NCBI RefSeq assembly: GCF_007747795.1
Contig: NZ_CP036275.1
Coordinates: 3,960,001-4,024,000, forward strand
Direction of reading: 5' to 3'
Source: Maioricimonas rarisocia
GTDB lineage: Bacteria > Planctomycetota > Planctomycetia > Planctomycetales > Planctomycetaceae
DNA: 64,000 nt
Shown: in pieces, positions 20,464-29,158 of the stretch
How positions within the stretch are numbered: the stretch's first letter is position 1
Layout of the letters: every line of letters starts with the position of its first letter
The notes under the pieces: model-generated
The model's database searches: none
The model's input: only the letters and a program-made list of their open reading frames with translations
What the model was told of the DNA's origin: nothing
Translations under genes and position numbers: made by a program

Positions 20464-20702
20464 GCCCTGTTTCCCGGGAGTCGGCCAGAACCGGTCGCCG
20501 CGCATCCGAATGTGGGGGTTGAGACGAATGATCACGACAGGTGCCCGCCAACCGCTTGCCCGGACATGATCGTACCGTGGGAGCCCGTTCTCTGCGAGCC
20601 GCGATCGGTCCCCCTCAGCACGCGGGGGAGTCGAATCCCGACAGGTCCTGTCTAGAATATCCATTGAACCGATACTCGACTGCTTCGACGGGATGTGAAC
20701 CA

Positions 20703-22094
20703 ATGGCCCAGCCAATGTGGAACGGATTTCCAGGATCGCTGTTCCTCGTTCTGATGATCGTTGTCGCCGCGGCCGGTGCGGAAGAAACGCCCGCCGCTGC
20801 GACGGATCAGAAGGCCGATCCGGACCGCGGATACCGCATTCTCCGCGAGCAGCCGTTTCTTCCTGCCGACTTCAGTCAGCAGACGTTCGATCAGCTGTGG
20901 GCGGTCTGGCCGGAACCCCTTCGCAGTCAGGCGCGGAACGCCTCCGCAGCCGAGCGGCGGAGACTCGCCTTCTCGCGGTATGGTCTGATGGAGCCGCCCG
21001 ATTCTCCCGGCAGCGGCCCCGCTCTCGGATATGTCCCGACAGAACAGGGCTGGGTGATGAACTGCCTCGCCTGCCACGGCGGAAAGGTGGCCGGCGAGGT
21101 GATGGCGGGGCTTCCCAATTCGCACTTCGCCATGCAGACCCTCGTCGAGGACGTCCGCAAGGCGAAGCTGCTGCGGCTCAAACCGCTTTCGCATCTCGAT
21201 GTCGCGGCGGCCACGATTCCCCTGGGAACAACCAACGGAACCACGAACTCCGTCATCTTCGGCGTCGTGCTGGGTGCCCTCCGCCGGCCGGACATGTCTG
21301 TGGACCGCAATCGCCAGGTCCCCGATCTGAAGCATCACGACATGGATGCACCACCCTTCTGGAATGTCCGCAAGAAGTCGCGACTGTACATCGACGGTTT
21401 CGCCCCGAAGACGCACCGCCCACTCGTCCAGTTCATGCTGCTGCCTCGCAACGACCGCAAGACGGTGCTCGGCTGGGAGGATGAGTTCCGCGACATCCTC
21501 GCCTGGATCGAGTCCGTTCAGCCGCCCGAGTATCCCGGCCCGGTCGACGGCGAACTCGCGGACCGCGGAAGGAGCGTCTTCGAGAAGAACTGCGCCGAAT
21601 GTCACGGAACATACGGAGCCGACGAATCGTATCCGGAGCGGATGATCCCGATTGACGTCATCGGCACCGACCCGTTGCGGCTGACGGCCCTCTCGCCGGC
21701 GCATCGGCAGTGGATGAAGGACGGCTGGATGAGCCGTTTTGGAGAAGACGACGTCTGGACGCACCCCGAGGGTTACATCGCGCCGCCGCTCGACGGGATC
21801 TGGGCCTCGGCACCGTACTTCCACAATGGCTCGGTTCCAACGCTGTGGCACGTGCTCAACTCCGATCACAGGCCGGTTGTCTGGAAGCGGACGGAAGACG
21901 GCTACGACCACGACCGGTTGGGGCTGGAAGTCGCCGAGTTCGAGAGCGTTCCCCCGGACGTTGTCCGCAGCGACGAACGTCGTCGCTATTTCGACTCCCG
22001 GCAGCCGGGCAAGAGCGCCGCCGGCCACACGTTTCCCGATCGTCTCGCGGACGAGGAGAAGCGAGCGTTGCTGGAGTATCTCAAAACGCTCTGA
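20703..22094 (+). CDS. Exported diheme cytochrome c family protein
   Basis: 463 residues from the ATG at 20703. A signal peptide (about 1-26, GSLFLVLMIVVAAAGA) sends it across the membrane. Two c-type heme sites are visible: CLACH at 121-125 and CAECH at 296-300. Between them are LGTTNGTTN and DAPPFWNVRKKSRLYIDGFA, a pattern seen in planctomycetal cytochromes distantly like diheme peroxidases or RoxA-type proteins. DGIWASAPYFHNGSVPTLWHVL near the C-terminus resembles the distal segment of the diheme cytochrome c peroxidase/MauG family, with a Tyr-Phe-His run. Substrate unknown. It is divergent from the receiver-phosphatase gene. Confidence 0.82.
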   Translation: MAQPMWNGFPGSLFLVLMIVVAAAGAEETPAAATDQKADPDRGYRILREQPFLPADFSQQTFDQLWAVWPEPLRSQARNASAAERRRLAFSRYGLMEPPDSPGSGPALGYVPTEQGWVMNCLACHGGKVAGEVMAGLPNSHFAMQTLVEDVRKAKLLRLKPLSHLDVAAATIPLGTTNGTTNSVIFGVVLGALRRPDMSVDRNRQVPDLKHHDMDAPPFWNVRKKSRLYIDGFAPKTHRPLVQFMLLPRNDRKTVLGWEDEFRDILAWIESVQPPEYPGPVDGELADRGRSVFEKNCAECHGTYGADESYPERMIPIDVIGTDPLRLTALSPAHRQWMKDGWMSRFGEDDVWTHPEGYIAPPLDGIWASAPYFHNGSVPTLWHVLNSDHRPVVWKRTEDGYDHDRLGLEVAEFESVPPDVVRSDERRRYFDSRQPGKSAAGHTFPDRLADEEKRALLEYLKTL

Positions 22095-22326
22095 CAGCCT
22101 GCTGCCGGCTGATCCGGAACGCGCTCTTCTGCCGCTGTGCCCAGGCCCTGTCGTGCAGGATGCACCGCCTGCAGCGATCAGGCGGCTGGCGCCATAGGGG
22201 TCAGACCGGGGTGAGGCCATTGGGCAACGGCGAAAGTCGATTTGTCCCCTTTTTCCCCCAATTCGGCCGGCATCCCTTCACGCTGAAGATAGGGTTGAAA
22301 TGCGCGGGCCTTCGCCGGGGAAAGAT

Positions 22327-23376
22327 ATGGACATACAAGACACTTCTGGACGAACGCCATTGGTCCGAAGATTCTGTCGGGAGACCGGCGGCACAAGTTC
22401 CGTCGAATACGCCATCATGCTGGTCGTCGTGCTGGCGATCCCGATTGCGGTCGCGAAGCTGTTCGGCGTGGCAACCGGTGACAGCTTCGGCGACGTACTG
22501 GGATCGCGGTCCGCACAGCGTCAGGTGGCAACGGCGACATACTCCACGCGGCCGGTTGCTGCCGACGAGGAACCGTCGCTGCTTCTCAATCCGCGCCTCT
22601 GGCTGATCGTTGAGAGCGTGGTGATCCTGATTCTGGGCGGCGCACTGACCTACGGCGTCTGGCAGCGGAATCGCCGTGATCGGCTCCCGGACGAGATGGA
22701 GCCTGACGAAGACGAAGTGGCCGAGACCGGCAATGGTGGTCTGAACCGCGACGCCATCTTCGCCAAGCGGAAACACATCCACCGTATCTTCTCGATCAAC
22801 ATGCCGGCCGTCTGCTCCGGCAGGATCGAGGTGCGGCACATCATGTCGACCCGGCTGACCACCATCGGACCCGATGCCACCGGCGAAGAAGTCGCCGCAC
22901 AGCTCGGCCAGGACCGCCTGAGGCACCTGCTGGTCGTCGACGATGCCGGCAAGCTGATTGGAATCATCAGTGACCGGGATGCACTGCGCAAGGCCGGCAA
23001 ATGCGCCCGCGAGATGATGACGCCGAAGCCGTTTACGGTGGAACCGTCGACGCGGCTCAAACCGGCCGCCACATCTCTGATCCAGCGGCGGATCTCCTGT
23101 CTGCCGGTCGTCGAGAACGGCGAACTGTGCGGCGTGCTCACCGGGACGGATCTGATTCTGGCCCTGCAGTGCACGATGTACATTCTGGAGTCACTCGGCC
23201 AGGAAGTGGCCCGCGGCTACGGCACAGCCCCGCAACAGCAACCGGCTGCCCCGGCCTCAAACGCCGGCACTGCTCCCTCCGCAGCGAGAACGTCTCCGGC
23301 GTCGACTCCTGCGGCCACTCCCAGCGGCAACGCCGCCCCCGCCAGCAGTCCTCAGAGCCTGCAGCCGACGGTGTGA
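22327..23376 (+). CDS. Membrane protein with Flp-pilin-like N-terminus and tandem CBS domains
   Basis: 349 residues from the ATG at 22327, chosen because GGGGAAAG lies just upstream; ATG 22300 is also in frame. Residues 15-47 (CRETGGTSSVEYAIMLVVVLAIPIAVAKLFG) look like the leader-helix of Flp/Fap pilins, including the Gly before a Ser-Val-Glu-Tyr. A second transmembrane helix is at about 91-112. A basic linker precedes two CBS repeats (about 160-285, HLLVVDDAGKLIGIISDRD and CLPVVENGELCGVLTGTD), which usually bind adenine nucleotides. The tail is Pro/Ala/Ser-rich. Fusion of a pilin-like segment to CBS domains is unusual; its role is unknown. Confidence 0.8.
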   Translation: MDIQDTSGRTPLVRRFCRETGGTSSVEYAIMLVVVLAIPIAVAKLFGVATGDSFGDVLGSRSAQRQVATATYSTRPVAADEEPSLLLNPRLWLIVESVVILILGGALTYGVWQRNRRDRLPDEMEPDEDEVAETGNGGLNRDAIFAKRKHIHRIFSINMPAVCSGRIEVRHIMSTRLTTIGPDATGEEVAAQLGQDRLRHLLVVDDAGKLIGIISDRDALRKAGKCAREMMTPKPFTVEPSTRLKPAATSLIQRRISCLPVVENGELCGVLTGTDLILALQCTMYILESLGQEVARGYGTAPQQQPAAPASNAGTAPSAARTSPASTPAATPSGNAAPASSPQSLQPTV

Positions 23377-23512
23377 AGCAGGCGCGAGGTTTGAGGAAAG
23401 AGCCCCCGGGTGGCGCGGAACGTGGTTGGGTGGCGCCGCCCCGTAATAACGGGCCAGGGCGTCGACGCCTCATCGGCTGTCCGGTCGTGCGAACTGCGCC
23501 CACCCTGCCCCC

Positions 23513-23932
23513 TCACTCCGGGTACATCCGCCGCGTCTCGGCAATCGAGTGCCGGATCAGCTCCTCGAGCACCTCCAGGTCGATGTCCTCGAGTTTCTTC
23601 ACGTACAGGCAGCTCTTGCCCATTTTGTACTTTCCCAGGCGGTTCAGCAGTTTCTGCGCGGCTTCGACCTCACACATCAGGTAGATGGAGAGTGCCTGCT
23701 TGCGGGGCGAAACGCCGATCAGCATCCAGTCCCCTTCCCGGCCGGAGGCGTACCGGTAGTGGTAGCTGCCGAAGCCGATGATCGCGTCTCTCCACATTGC
23801 CGGCTTCTCGCCGGTCACCTGCCGCATCAACTTTACGACGGCCCGGCAGTCCTTTCGGCGCTGCTCGTCGTCGATGCTTCGCAGGAACGCCTCGACGCTG
23901 GCTGTGGTCTTCTGCGTTTTCGGTTCAGCCAT
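23513..23932 (-). CDS. DUF1801 (YdhG-like) domain protein
   Basis: 139 residues from the ATG at 23932. The sequence runs TTASVEAFLRSIDDEQRRKDC, then RDAIIGFGSYHYRY, WMLIGVSPRKQALSIYLM and GKSCLYVKKLEDIDLEVLEELI, which is the DUF1801/YdhG-YjbR-like fold of small cytoplasmic proteins of unknown function. The frame continues upstream into repeat sequence, which is not coding. It stands alone between the CBS gene and a repeat-rich gap. Confidence 0.82.
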   Translation of the reverse strand: MAEPKTQKTTASVEAFLRSIDDEQRRKDCRAVVKLMRQVTGEKPAMWRDAIIGFGSYHYRYASGREGDWMLIGVSPRKQALSIYLMCEVEAAQKLLNRLGKYKMGKSCLYVKKLEDIDLEVLEELIRHSIAETRRMYPE

Positions 23933-23995
23933 TGAGGCAATGCTCCCAATACTGGTGTGTGGCGTGGCTCGGACAAAGCTCAGCACCGAAAGTTC

Positions 23996-24141
23996 GGTGC
24001 GTCGCATCGTGCGACGACACCCTACCGGTTCCGAACGGACGTTCATTCCCGCTCCGCAACCGCTCGCTCTGCGGCTCGTCACCACCCACTGCTGGACAAA
24101 GCCAGCAGTGCCACCCAACCGATCCACTCGCTTTCGCTTCG
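23996..24141. repeat. Composite intergenic repeat, copy A
   Basis: It starts with the hairpin GGTGCGTCGC(ATC..)GCGACGACACCCTACC (family R3) and contains, at 24087-24110, a 24-bp palindrome with arms CACTGCTGG and CCAGCAGTG, identical to 57828-57851. It ends with GATCCACTCGC, the reverse of a module found at 55663 and 58215. Copy B nearby is the same apart from base changes and an 86-bp insertion. Confidence 0.8.
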
Positions 24142-24267
24142 CCGGATGGCCCAGACACACGACATGTCCGGGTGGCGCAGCCACAAGAGGTCGGGTGAGC
24201 GCGTGCGATACAGATCAGCCGTTCCGAGGTCCCTGCGCCGACGATAGCAGATCAGTATCGAAGGTTC

Positions 24268-24499
24268 GGTGCGTCGCATCGTGCGACGACACCCTACCGG
24301 GTCACGCCAGGCAACGCGTCGGCCCAGCATCGCCTGACGATCTCCGACGCGGATTCCTGAACGGACGACAAACTGATGCCGACCGGCTCCGAACGGACGT
24401 TCATTCCCGCTCCGCAACCGCTCGCTCTGCGGCTCGTCACGACGCACTGCGGAACAAAGCCAGCAGTGTCACCCGACCGATCCACTCGCTTGCGCTTCG
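24268..24499. repeat. Composite intergenic repeat, copy B, with 86-bp insertion
   Basis: It aligns to copy A over its full length except for 24301-24386, an 86-bp segment absent from copy A. ACCGG precedes the insert (24296-24300) and also ends it (24382-24386). The length difference between copies (232 versus 146 bp) equals the insert exactly. Confidence 0.8.
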
Positions 24500-24528
24500 T
24501 GCTGGTATCCAGTAGTTCGGAGAGCCCG

Positions 24529-26064
24529 TCAGTTCGTACCGGGGTTCGTCTCTCCCGGCTGAGGCGGCCGAACGGGTGCCGGCGGCCAGTGCACGCCCCG
24601 CTGCAGCGCCAGTCCGCGATTGCCCGACTCTTCCGCCACAGCGTCCGGTAACCCGACCAGCTGACCGTCGCCATCGAGCCAGTCCCGGTCGCTCCCGTAC
24701 AGCTCTGCAATGAGCCGTTCGGTCAACTGCCGGCGAACCTCTGTGTAGTGTGAATCATTCACCACGTTGTGACACTCGTACGGGTCGCGGTGCAGGTCGA
24801 AGAGCTGGAAGCGGTTCCCTGCCGGGTAGTACAGCAACTTGTGCCGGCCATCGTGCATCATCCGGGCCGCCAGCTCCCCCTCGTTGCATTCGCCGTAGAG
24901 AAACTCCCGCCGCGAACCGGTCGCCATCGAACGGCCGTCGCATCCTTCCGGAACCGGCAGGCCGGCCAGGTCGAGCAATGTCGGCATCACGTCCTGCAGT
25001 CCGACGAGCCGGTCATCGACGGTGTTCACTGCGACGCGGTCGTCTCCCTGTGTCCCCAGCAGCAGCATCGGGACATTTGCCGAGTACTCGTAATACAGCC
25101 GCTTCGCCCACAGTCCGTGGTGCCCCAGCATGTCGCCGTGATCGGCGGTGAACAGAATGATCGTCTCGTCCAGCAGCCCTTCTTCACGGAGCGTCCCCAG
25201 CACCAACCGCAGTTGATGATCGATCTGCGTGCACAGCGCGTAGAACCCCCGTAGCGCGGTCCGGATCGCCGCCGGCGTGCGGACATGCCAACCCTCGTGC
25301 TGCTGCTGAACACGATACGGCGGCGAATGATCGTCGGCCGCGAAATGAGCGGCACCATCCGGGTGGACCCGCCAGCCCTGCGGCACCCAGTCGCCATAGC
25401 GGGGCCATTCGGGTTCGATGTCGGCGTACATATCCCAGTAGACGGCGGGCGGAACGAGCGGCGGATGCGGATGCGTGAACGACACGCACCAGAAGCCCGG
25501 GCGGGTCGGATCGCGGCGGCGGATCATCTTCGAGGCTTCGCGGGCGGTCCAGTTGGTGACGTGCGTCTCCTCCGGCAGATGCCACGGCCGGGCGGAGTAC
25601 TGGTTGTTGCTCATCGCGTGGTCGAACTGTCGACCGGCGAAGCCCTGTTCCCCCAGGTAGACGTCGTAGTCGTCCCAGACCCCCCAATGCGGGCGGCCCT
25701 CCTCGGCCAGCAGGATGTCGTCGAAACCGATGCGGGCCCGCTGCGGATAGACGTGCACCTTGCCGACCGCATACGCCTGGTAGCCAGCCTCGCGAAAACA
25801 GCCAGCCAGCGTGGGGGCGTCCGGCATGGGGAGCGTGGTCTGAAACGTCCGGTCGCCATGCGAGCGGGGATTCAGACCGGTCATCAGCGACCGCCGGGCC
25901 GGGATGCAGACCGGACATTCACTGTAGGCATTGGTGAACCGCGTGCCGCAGCGGGCCAGCTCGTCGAGTGTGGGCGTCTGGATCGCCGGGTGACCGGCGC
26001 ACCCCAGCAGGGCCGCCGGCCAGTGGTCGGTCGTGATCAGCAAAACGTTCGGGTGGCGTGGCAT
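24529..26064 (-). CDS. Type I sulfatase (arylsulfatase/phosphonate hydrolase family), cytoplasmic form
   Basis: 511 residues. The formylglycine motif is CIPAR (Cys53) in ECPVCIPARRSLMTG, a CxPxR site, and the N-terminal metal site is LLITTDHW (Asp13). A second metal region, ILFTADHGDMLGHHGLWAKR, is intact. There is no signal peptide, so unlike most planctomycetal sulfatases it probably stays in the cytoplasm. The C-terminus LFDLHRDPYECHNVVND is the usual sulfatase end. The substrate (a sulfate, phosphonate or sulfamate ester) cannot be told. Activity needs a formylglycine-generating enzyme, not in this window. Confidence 0.92.
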   Translation of the reverse strand: MPRHPNVLLITTDHWPAALLGCAGHPAIQTPTLDELARCGTRFTNAYSECPVCIPARRSLMTGLNPRSHGDRTFQTTLPMPDAPTLAGCFREAGYQAYAVGKVHVYPQRARIGFDDILLAEEGRPHWGVWDDYDVYLGEQGFAGRQFDHAMSNNQYSARPWHLPEETHVTNWTAREASKMIRRRDPTRPGFWCVSFTHPHPPLVPPAVYWDMYADIEPEWPRYGDWVPQGWRVHPDGAAHFAADDHSPPYRVQQQHEGWHVRTPAAIRTALRGFYALCTQIDHQLRLVLGTLREEGLLDETIILFTADHGDMLGHHGLWAKRLYYEYSANVPMLLLGTQGDDRVAVNTVDDRLVGLQDVMPTLLDLAGLPVPEGCDGRSMATGSRREFLYGECNEGELAARMMHDGRHKLLYYPAGNRFQLFDLHRDPYECHNVVNDSHYTEVRRQLTERLIAELYGSDRDWLDGDGQLVGLPDAVAEESGNRGLALQRGVHWPPAPVRPPQPGETNPGTN

Positions 26065-26101
26065 CGAAGTGAAGGCCCCGGGGAGGTGAACAATGGTCGA
26101 A

Positions 26102-26635
26102 TCAGTCTGACGGTTGTTCCCGCGCTGGGCGGACCGTTACTGACAGATCCGGGCCGGGCAATCGGGCGAGCGTCACTTTTGAGTTGAGCTTCACAACGGC
26201 ACTGCCGGCTGCGGTGAAGGTGGCATCGTTGTTGTTATCGATGTCGTTGCGATGCATGGTCGCCTCGAACGACAGCAGCCACCGATCCTCACCGTCCAAA
26301 GATCTGAGGTCGCCGTCGATGCGGATGTGCATTTCGCCGCCGACACTGGACAGATCGGTTGAGGCGGAAAACTCACCACTGGCAACGACGATTGCCAGCG
26401 AGTGTTCATCGAGGACGACGAATTCCAGTTCGAGGGACTTCAGGTCGGCCGGCAGGGACGGTACGTCGCGTCGTTGTCGCCCCGACATCGACGGACGCAA
26501 CGAAGCCGCGCGTCGCGGCCGGTCGTCGGTTGCAGCAGGCCGGTCCCGTGGCGGGGGCGGGTCCTCCTGTGCCTGGAGCCAGAGGGCGGGAACGATCAGG
26601 ACGGCAAGCAGACTGGCGGCGATGAGCGACTTCAT
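26102..26635 (-). CDS. Hypothetical exported protein
   Basis: 177 residues from the ATG at 26635, with AGGAG-like GACGAGGA directly upstream. A signal peptide (1-23, MKSLIAASLLAVLIVPALWL ending in QA) is followed by a Pro/Arg-rich stretch (about 24-60) and a C-terminal part predicted mostly beta, with LELEFVVLDEHSLAIVVASG and NDIDNNNDATFTAAG. I do not recognise a family. It reads the same way as the sulfatase downstream (37 bp between them), so the two may be one transcript. Confidence 0.7.
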   Translation of the reverse strand: MKSLIAASLLAVLIVPALWLQAQEDPPPPRDRPAATDDRPRRAASLRPSMSGRQRRDVPSLPADLKSLELEFVVLDEHSLAIVVASGEFSASTDLSSVGGEMHIRIDGDLRSLDGEDRWLLSFEATMHRNDIDNNNDATFTAAGSAVVKLNSKVTLARLPGPDLSVTVRPAREQPSD

Positions 26636-26860
26636 TCCTCGTCTCCTGTCCCGGCGACACGACGACCCGCGTGAGAAAAAACAGCCCACGCATGCTACCA
26701 GTCATCACAGGACGAACCCAGCCTGCGGTTTCTCCCCGATGGCAGCATTGCCTTTGGCTGACCGGTTCACGACGATAAGTCATTGGACGGAGTCTGCGGC
26801 TCCCCGTGCAGTACGGGCCGCAGCCGGCGGTCGCAGTGTGCCTTCAGATGAGCTTCCCGC

Positions 26861-27934
26861 ATGAGTGAAACGAGCAGCCCGGAACGGCAGACGGTCGGTG
26901 ACGAGCAGTCCCGGGAACGTGAAGCACAGGCGATCCGCGGCCTGTCCGCCGCCTATACCCGCATGCGGGAAGAGATCGGCAAGGTCATCATCGGCCAGAA
27001 CGATGTGGTCGATCAATTGCTGATCGCGCTGTTCAGCCGAGGACACTGCCTCCTCGTCGGCGTCCCTGGTCTGGCGAAAACACTGCTGGTCAGCACGATC
27101 GCCCAGATCCTGCAGCTTTCCTTCCGGCGGATACAGTTCACCCCCGACCTGATGCCCTCGGACATCACCGGCACCGACGTCCTGCAGGACGATCCCGAAA
27201 CGGGGCGGCGGACGTTCCAGTTCATGCAGGGGCCATTGTTCACCCATGTGCTGCTGGCCGACGAGATCAACCGCACGCCTCCCAAAACGCAGGCGGCCCT
27301 GCTCGAAGCGATGCAGGAGCGGCACGTAACGGTCGGCTCGCACACGTACCGGCTGCCCAGCCCGTTCTTTGTGCTCGCCACGCAGAACCCGATCGAGCAG
27401 GAGGGAACCTATCCCCTGCCCGAAGCGCAGCTCGACCGGTTCATGTTCAACACGGTCGTCAAGTACCCGACGCCGGCGGAAGAACTGAGAATTCTCAAGC
27501 AGACGACCGGCGGCGAAGAGCCGGAACTGACGCATGCACTGACCGGCGATCAGATTCTTGCACTGCAGGAGGTCGTGCGAAAGGTTCCTGTGGCCGAGCA
27601 TGTATTCATCTATGCCCGCGACCTGGTCCGCGCGACACGGCCGGACGAGAAGGAAGCACCGGCGTTCATTCGCGAGTACGTCTCGTGGGGAGCCGGTCCT
27701 CGGGCCGGGCAGTACCTGATCCTGGGCGCCAAGGCCCGGGCAATCCTCGAAGGGCGGTTTCATGTCACCACCGAGGATGTGCAGTCGGTGGCACATCCGG
27801 TGCTGCGGCACCGTCTCGTGACGACCTTCCAGGCGAACAGCGAGGGAATCGGTCCCGACGACGTAATCGACCGGCTGATCAAAGAGGTGAAGGTCGAGAT
27901 TCAGGAACGTGGAAAGAAGCTGGCGCGACCGTAA
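26861..27934 (+). CDS. MoxR-family AAA+ ATPase
   Basis: 357 residues. Walker A is [10 protein letters not shown] (67-76), Walker B is [22 protein letters not shown], and [25 protein letters not shown] is the MoxR sensor-1 region. These ATPases act as chaperones that activate partner enzymes, often together with VWA-domain and DUF58 proteins. Here the usual partners are missing; a cysteine desulfurase starts 3 bp after the stop. An N-terminal extension of about 30 polar residues precedes the domain. Confidence 0.92.
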   Translation: MSETSSPERQTVGDEQSREREAQAIRGLSAAYTRMREEIGKVIIGQNDVVDQLLIALFSRGHCLLVGVPGLAKTLLVSTIAQILQLSFRRIQFTPDLMPSDITGTDVLQDDPETGRRTFQFMQGPLFTHVLLADEINRTPPKTQAALLEAMQERHVTVGSHTYRLPSPFFVLATQNPIEQEGTYPLPEAQLDRFMFNTVVKYPTPAEELRILKQTTGGEEPELTHALTGDQILALQEVVRKVPVAEHVFIYARDLVRATRPDEKEAPAFIREYVSWGAGPRAGQYLILGAKARAILEGRFHVTTEDVQSVAHPVLRHRLVTTFQANSEGIGPDDVIDRLIKEVKVEIQERGKKLARP

Positions 27935-27937
27935 CCG

Positions 27938-29086
27938 ATGTCCCCCTCCGATACGTTGATCGACCTGGACCATAACGCGACGACACGTCCATCTCCCGCA
28001 GTCATCGAAGCTGTCACACGCACGATGCGGGACGCGTACGCCAATCCCGGCAGCCGGCATGCTGCCGGTCGGCGCGCCCGCAACGCTCTCGAATCGGCAC
28101 GGGAAACGATCGCCCGCATCCTCGATGCCGAGCCGGAGGAGGTGATCTTCACGAGCGGCGGGACCGAAGCGAGCAACCTGGCGCTGTTCGGATTTGCGTC
28201 CGGTCCGAAGGGAATGCTTGCCCTTCCCCCTGCCGAGCACCCGGCGACCGAAGAGACCGTGCGAGTGTTGCAATCACGCGGCTGGCAGCGGGTAGTCCTT
28301 CCAGTCGATACCGAAGGACGGCTCGTGCAGGAGGCACTCCCCGCGCTGCCGTGGAACGAGGTTCGTCTGGCGACCTGTCTGCTCGCACACAATGAGACGG
28401 GCGTCATTCAGGACGTGCAGCCACTGGCGAAGCTCTGTGCCGAACATCGCATCCCCCTGCATATCGATGCCGTGCAGGCGGTCGGCAAGATTCCGGTCTC
28501 GTTCAGTCAATTGAACGCGACGACGTTGGCGGTGGGGGCACACAAGTTTCACGGTCCCCGCGGCATCGGAGCATTGCTGCTGCGCAAAGGGGCCCGGATC
28601 GTTCCTCGGCAGTACGGCGGGCACCAGGAACAGGGGCACCGTCCCGGCACCGAGACGGTGGCTCTCGCGGTCGGAATGGCAACGGCACTCGAAGAATGGA
28701 ATCGCGAATATGATGTGCGAACCGAGCGAATCCGTCAGCTCCGCGATCGGCTCGAAGCGGGACTGACCGAGCAGTGCGGCCCGGTGGTGATCAACGGCTC
28801 GCGGGAGCACCGCCTGCCGAATACGCTCAACATCGCGTTTCCCGGCTGCGACGGCGAAGCAATGCTGGTCGCGCTCGATCTGGCGAACGTCTGTTGCTCG
28901 ATGGGAAGCGCCTGTGCGAGCGGCTCGAGCGAACCGGCCCCGGTGCTGGTCGCGATGCAGAAGCCGCCGGAGGTCTACAAGGCGTCGCTACGCTTCAGCG
29001 TCGGCATCGACAACACCCTGGAAGAGATCGACGAGGCGATTCGCCGGGTTGCCGAGGTCGTCCGCCGGCAGCGACAGGCAACCTGA
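27938..29086 (+). CDS. Cysteine desulfurase (NifS/IscS-like, class V aminotransferase)
   Basis: 382 residues. It uses PLP to move sulfur from cysteine to a persulfide for Fe-S clusters, tRNA thiolation or cofactors. The PLP lysine is Lys203 (VGAHKFHGPRG), the catalytic loop is SMGSACASGSSEPAPVL with Cys326, and the start is DLDHNATTRPSP, with FTSGGTEASNLAL at 71-83. The SACASG loop is the long, IscS/NifS type I form. It is 3 bp behind a MoxR gene, which is unexpected; no iscU or iscR is near. A hairpin just downstream (29104-29129) may end transcription. Confidence 0.93.
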   Translation: MSPSDTLIDLDHNATTRPSPAVIEAVTRTMRDAYANPGSRHAAGRRARNALESARETIARILDAEPEEVIFTSGGTEASNLALFGFASGPKGMLALPPAEHPATEETVRVLQSRGWQRVVLPVDTEGRLVQEALPALPWNEVRLATCLLAHNETGVIQDVQPLAKLCAEHRIPLHIDAVQAVGKIPVSFSQLNATTLAVGAHKFHGPRGIGALLLRKGARIVPRQYGGHQEQGHRPGTETVALAVGMATALEEWNREYDVRTERIRQLRDRLEAGLTEQCGPVVINGSREHRLPNTLNIAFPGCDGEAMLVALDLANVCCSMGSACASGSSEPAPVLVAMQKPPEVYKASLRFSVGIDNTLEEIDEAIRRVAEVVRRQRQAT

Positions 29087-29103
29087 CTGCAGCGCATAGA
29101 AAA

Positions 29104-29129
29104 CGCCCCCTCACCAGTGCGAGAGGGCG
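29104..29129. terminator. Candidate bidirectional terminator
   Basis: CGCCCCCTC at 29104-29112 pairs with GAGAGGGCG at 29121-29129 (one mismatch) around an 8-base loop, in the 72-bp gap between the convergent cysteine desulfurase and sulfatase genes. No clear T-run follows on either side at once, so the call is tentative. Confidence 0.5.
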
Positions 29130-29158
29130 CGAAGTCGAATCGCTACAAAAGCCGGTCG

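Larger units (their letters stand above)
23933..24528. other. Repeat-filled intergenic region
   Basis: About 600 bp without a gene between two minus-strand genes. It holds two copies of one composite repeat (23996-24141 and 24268-24499) and, between them, at 24150-24190, a module that matches the reverse complement of part of the long repeat at 58060-58105. Short ORFs across it are products of the repeats. Confidence 0.8.
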
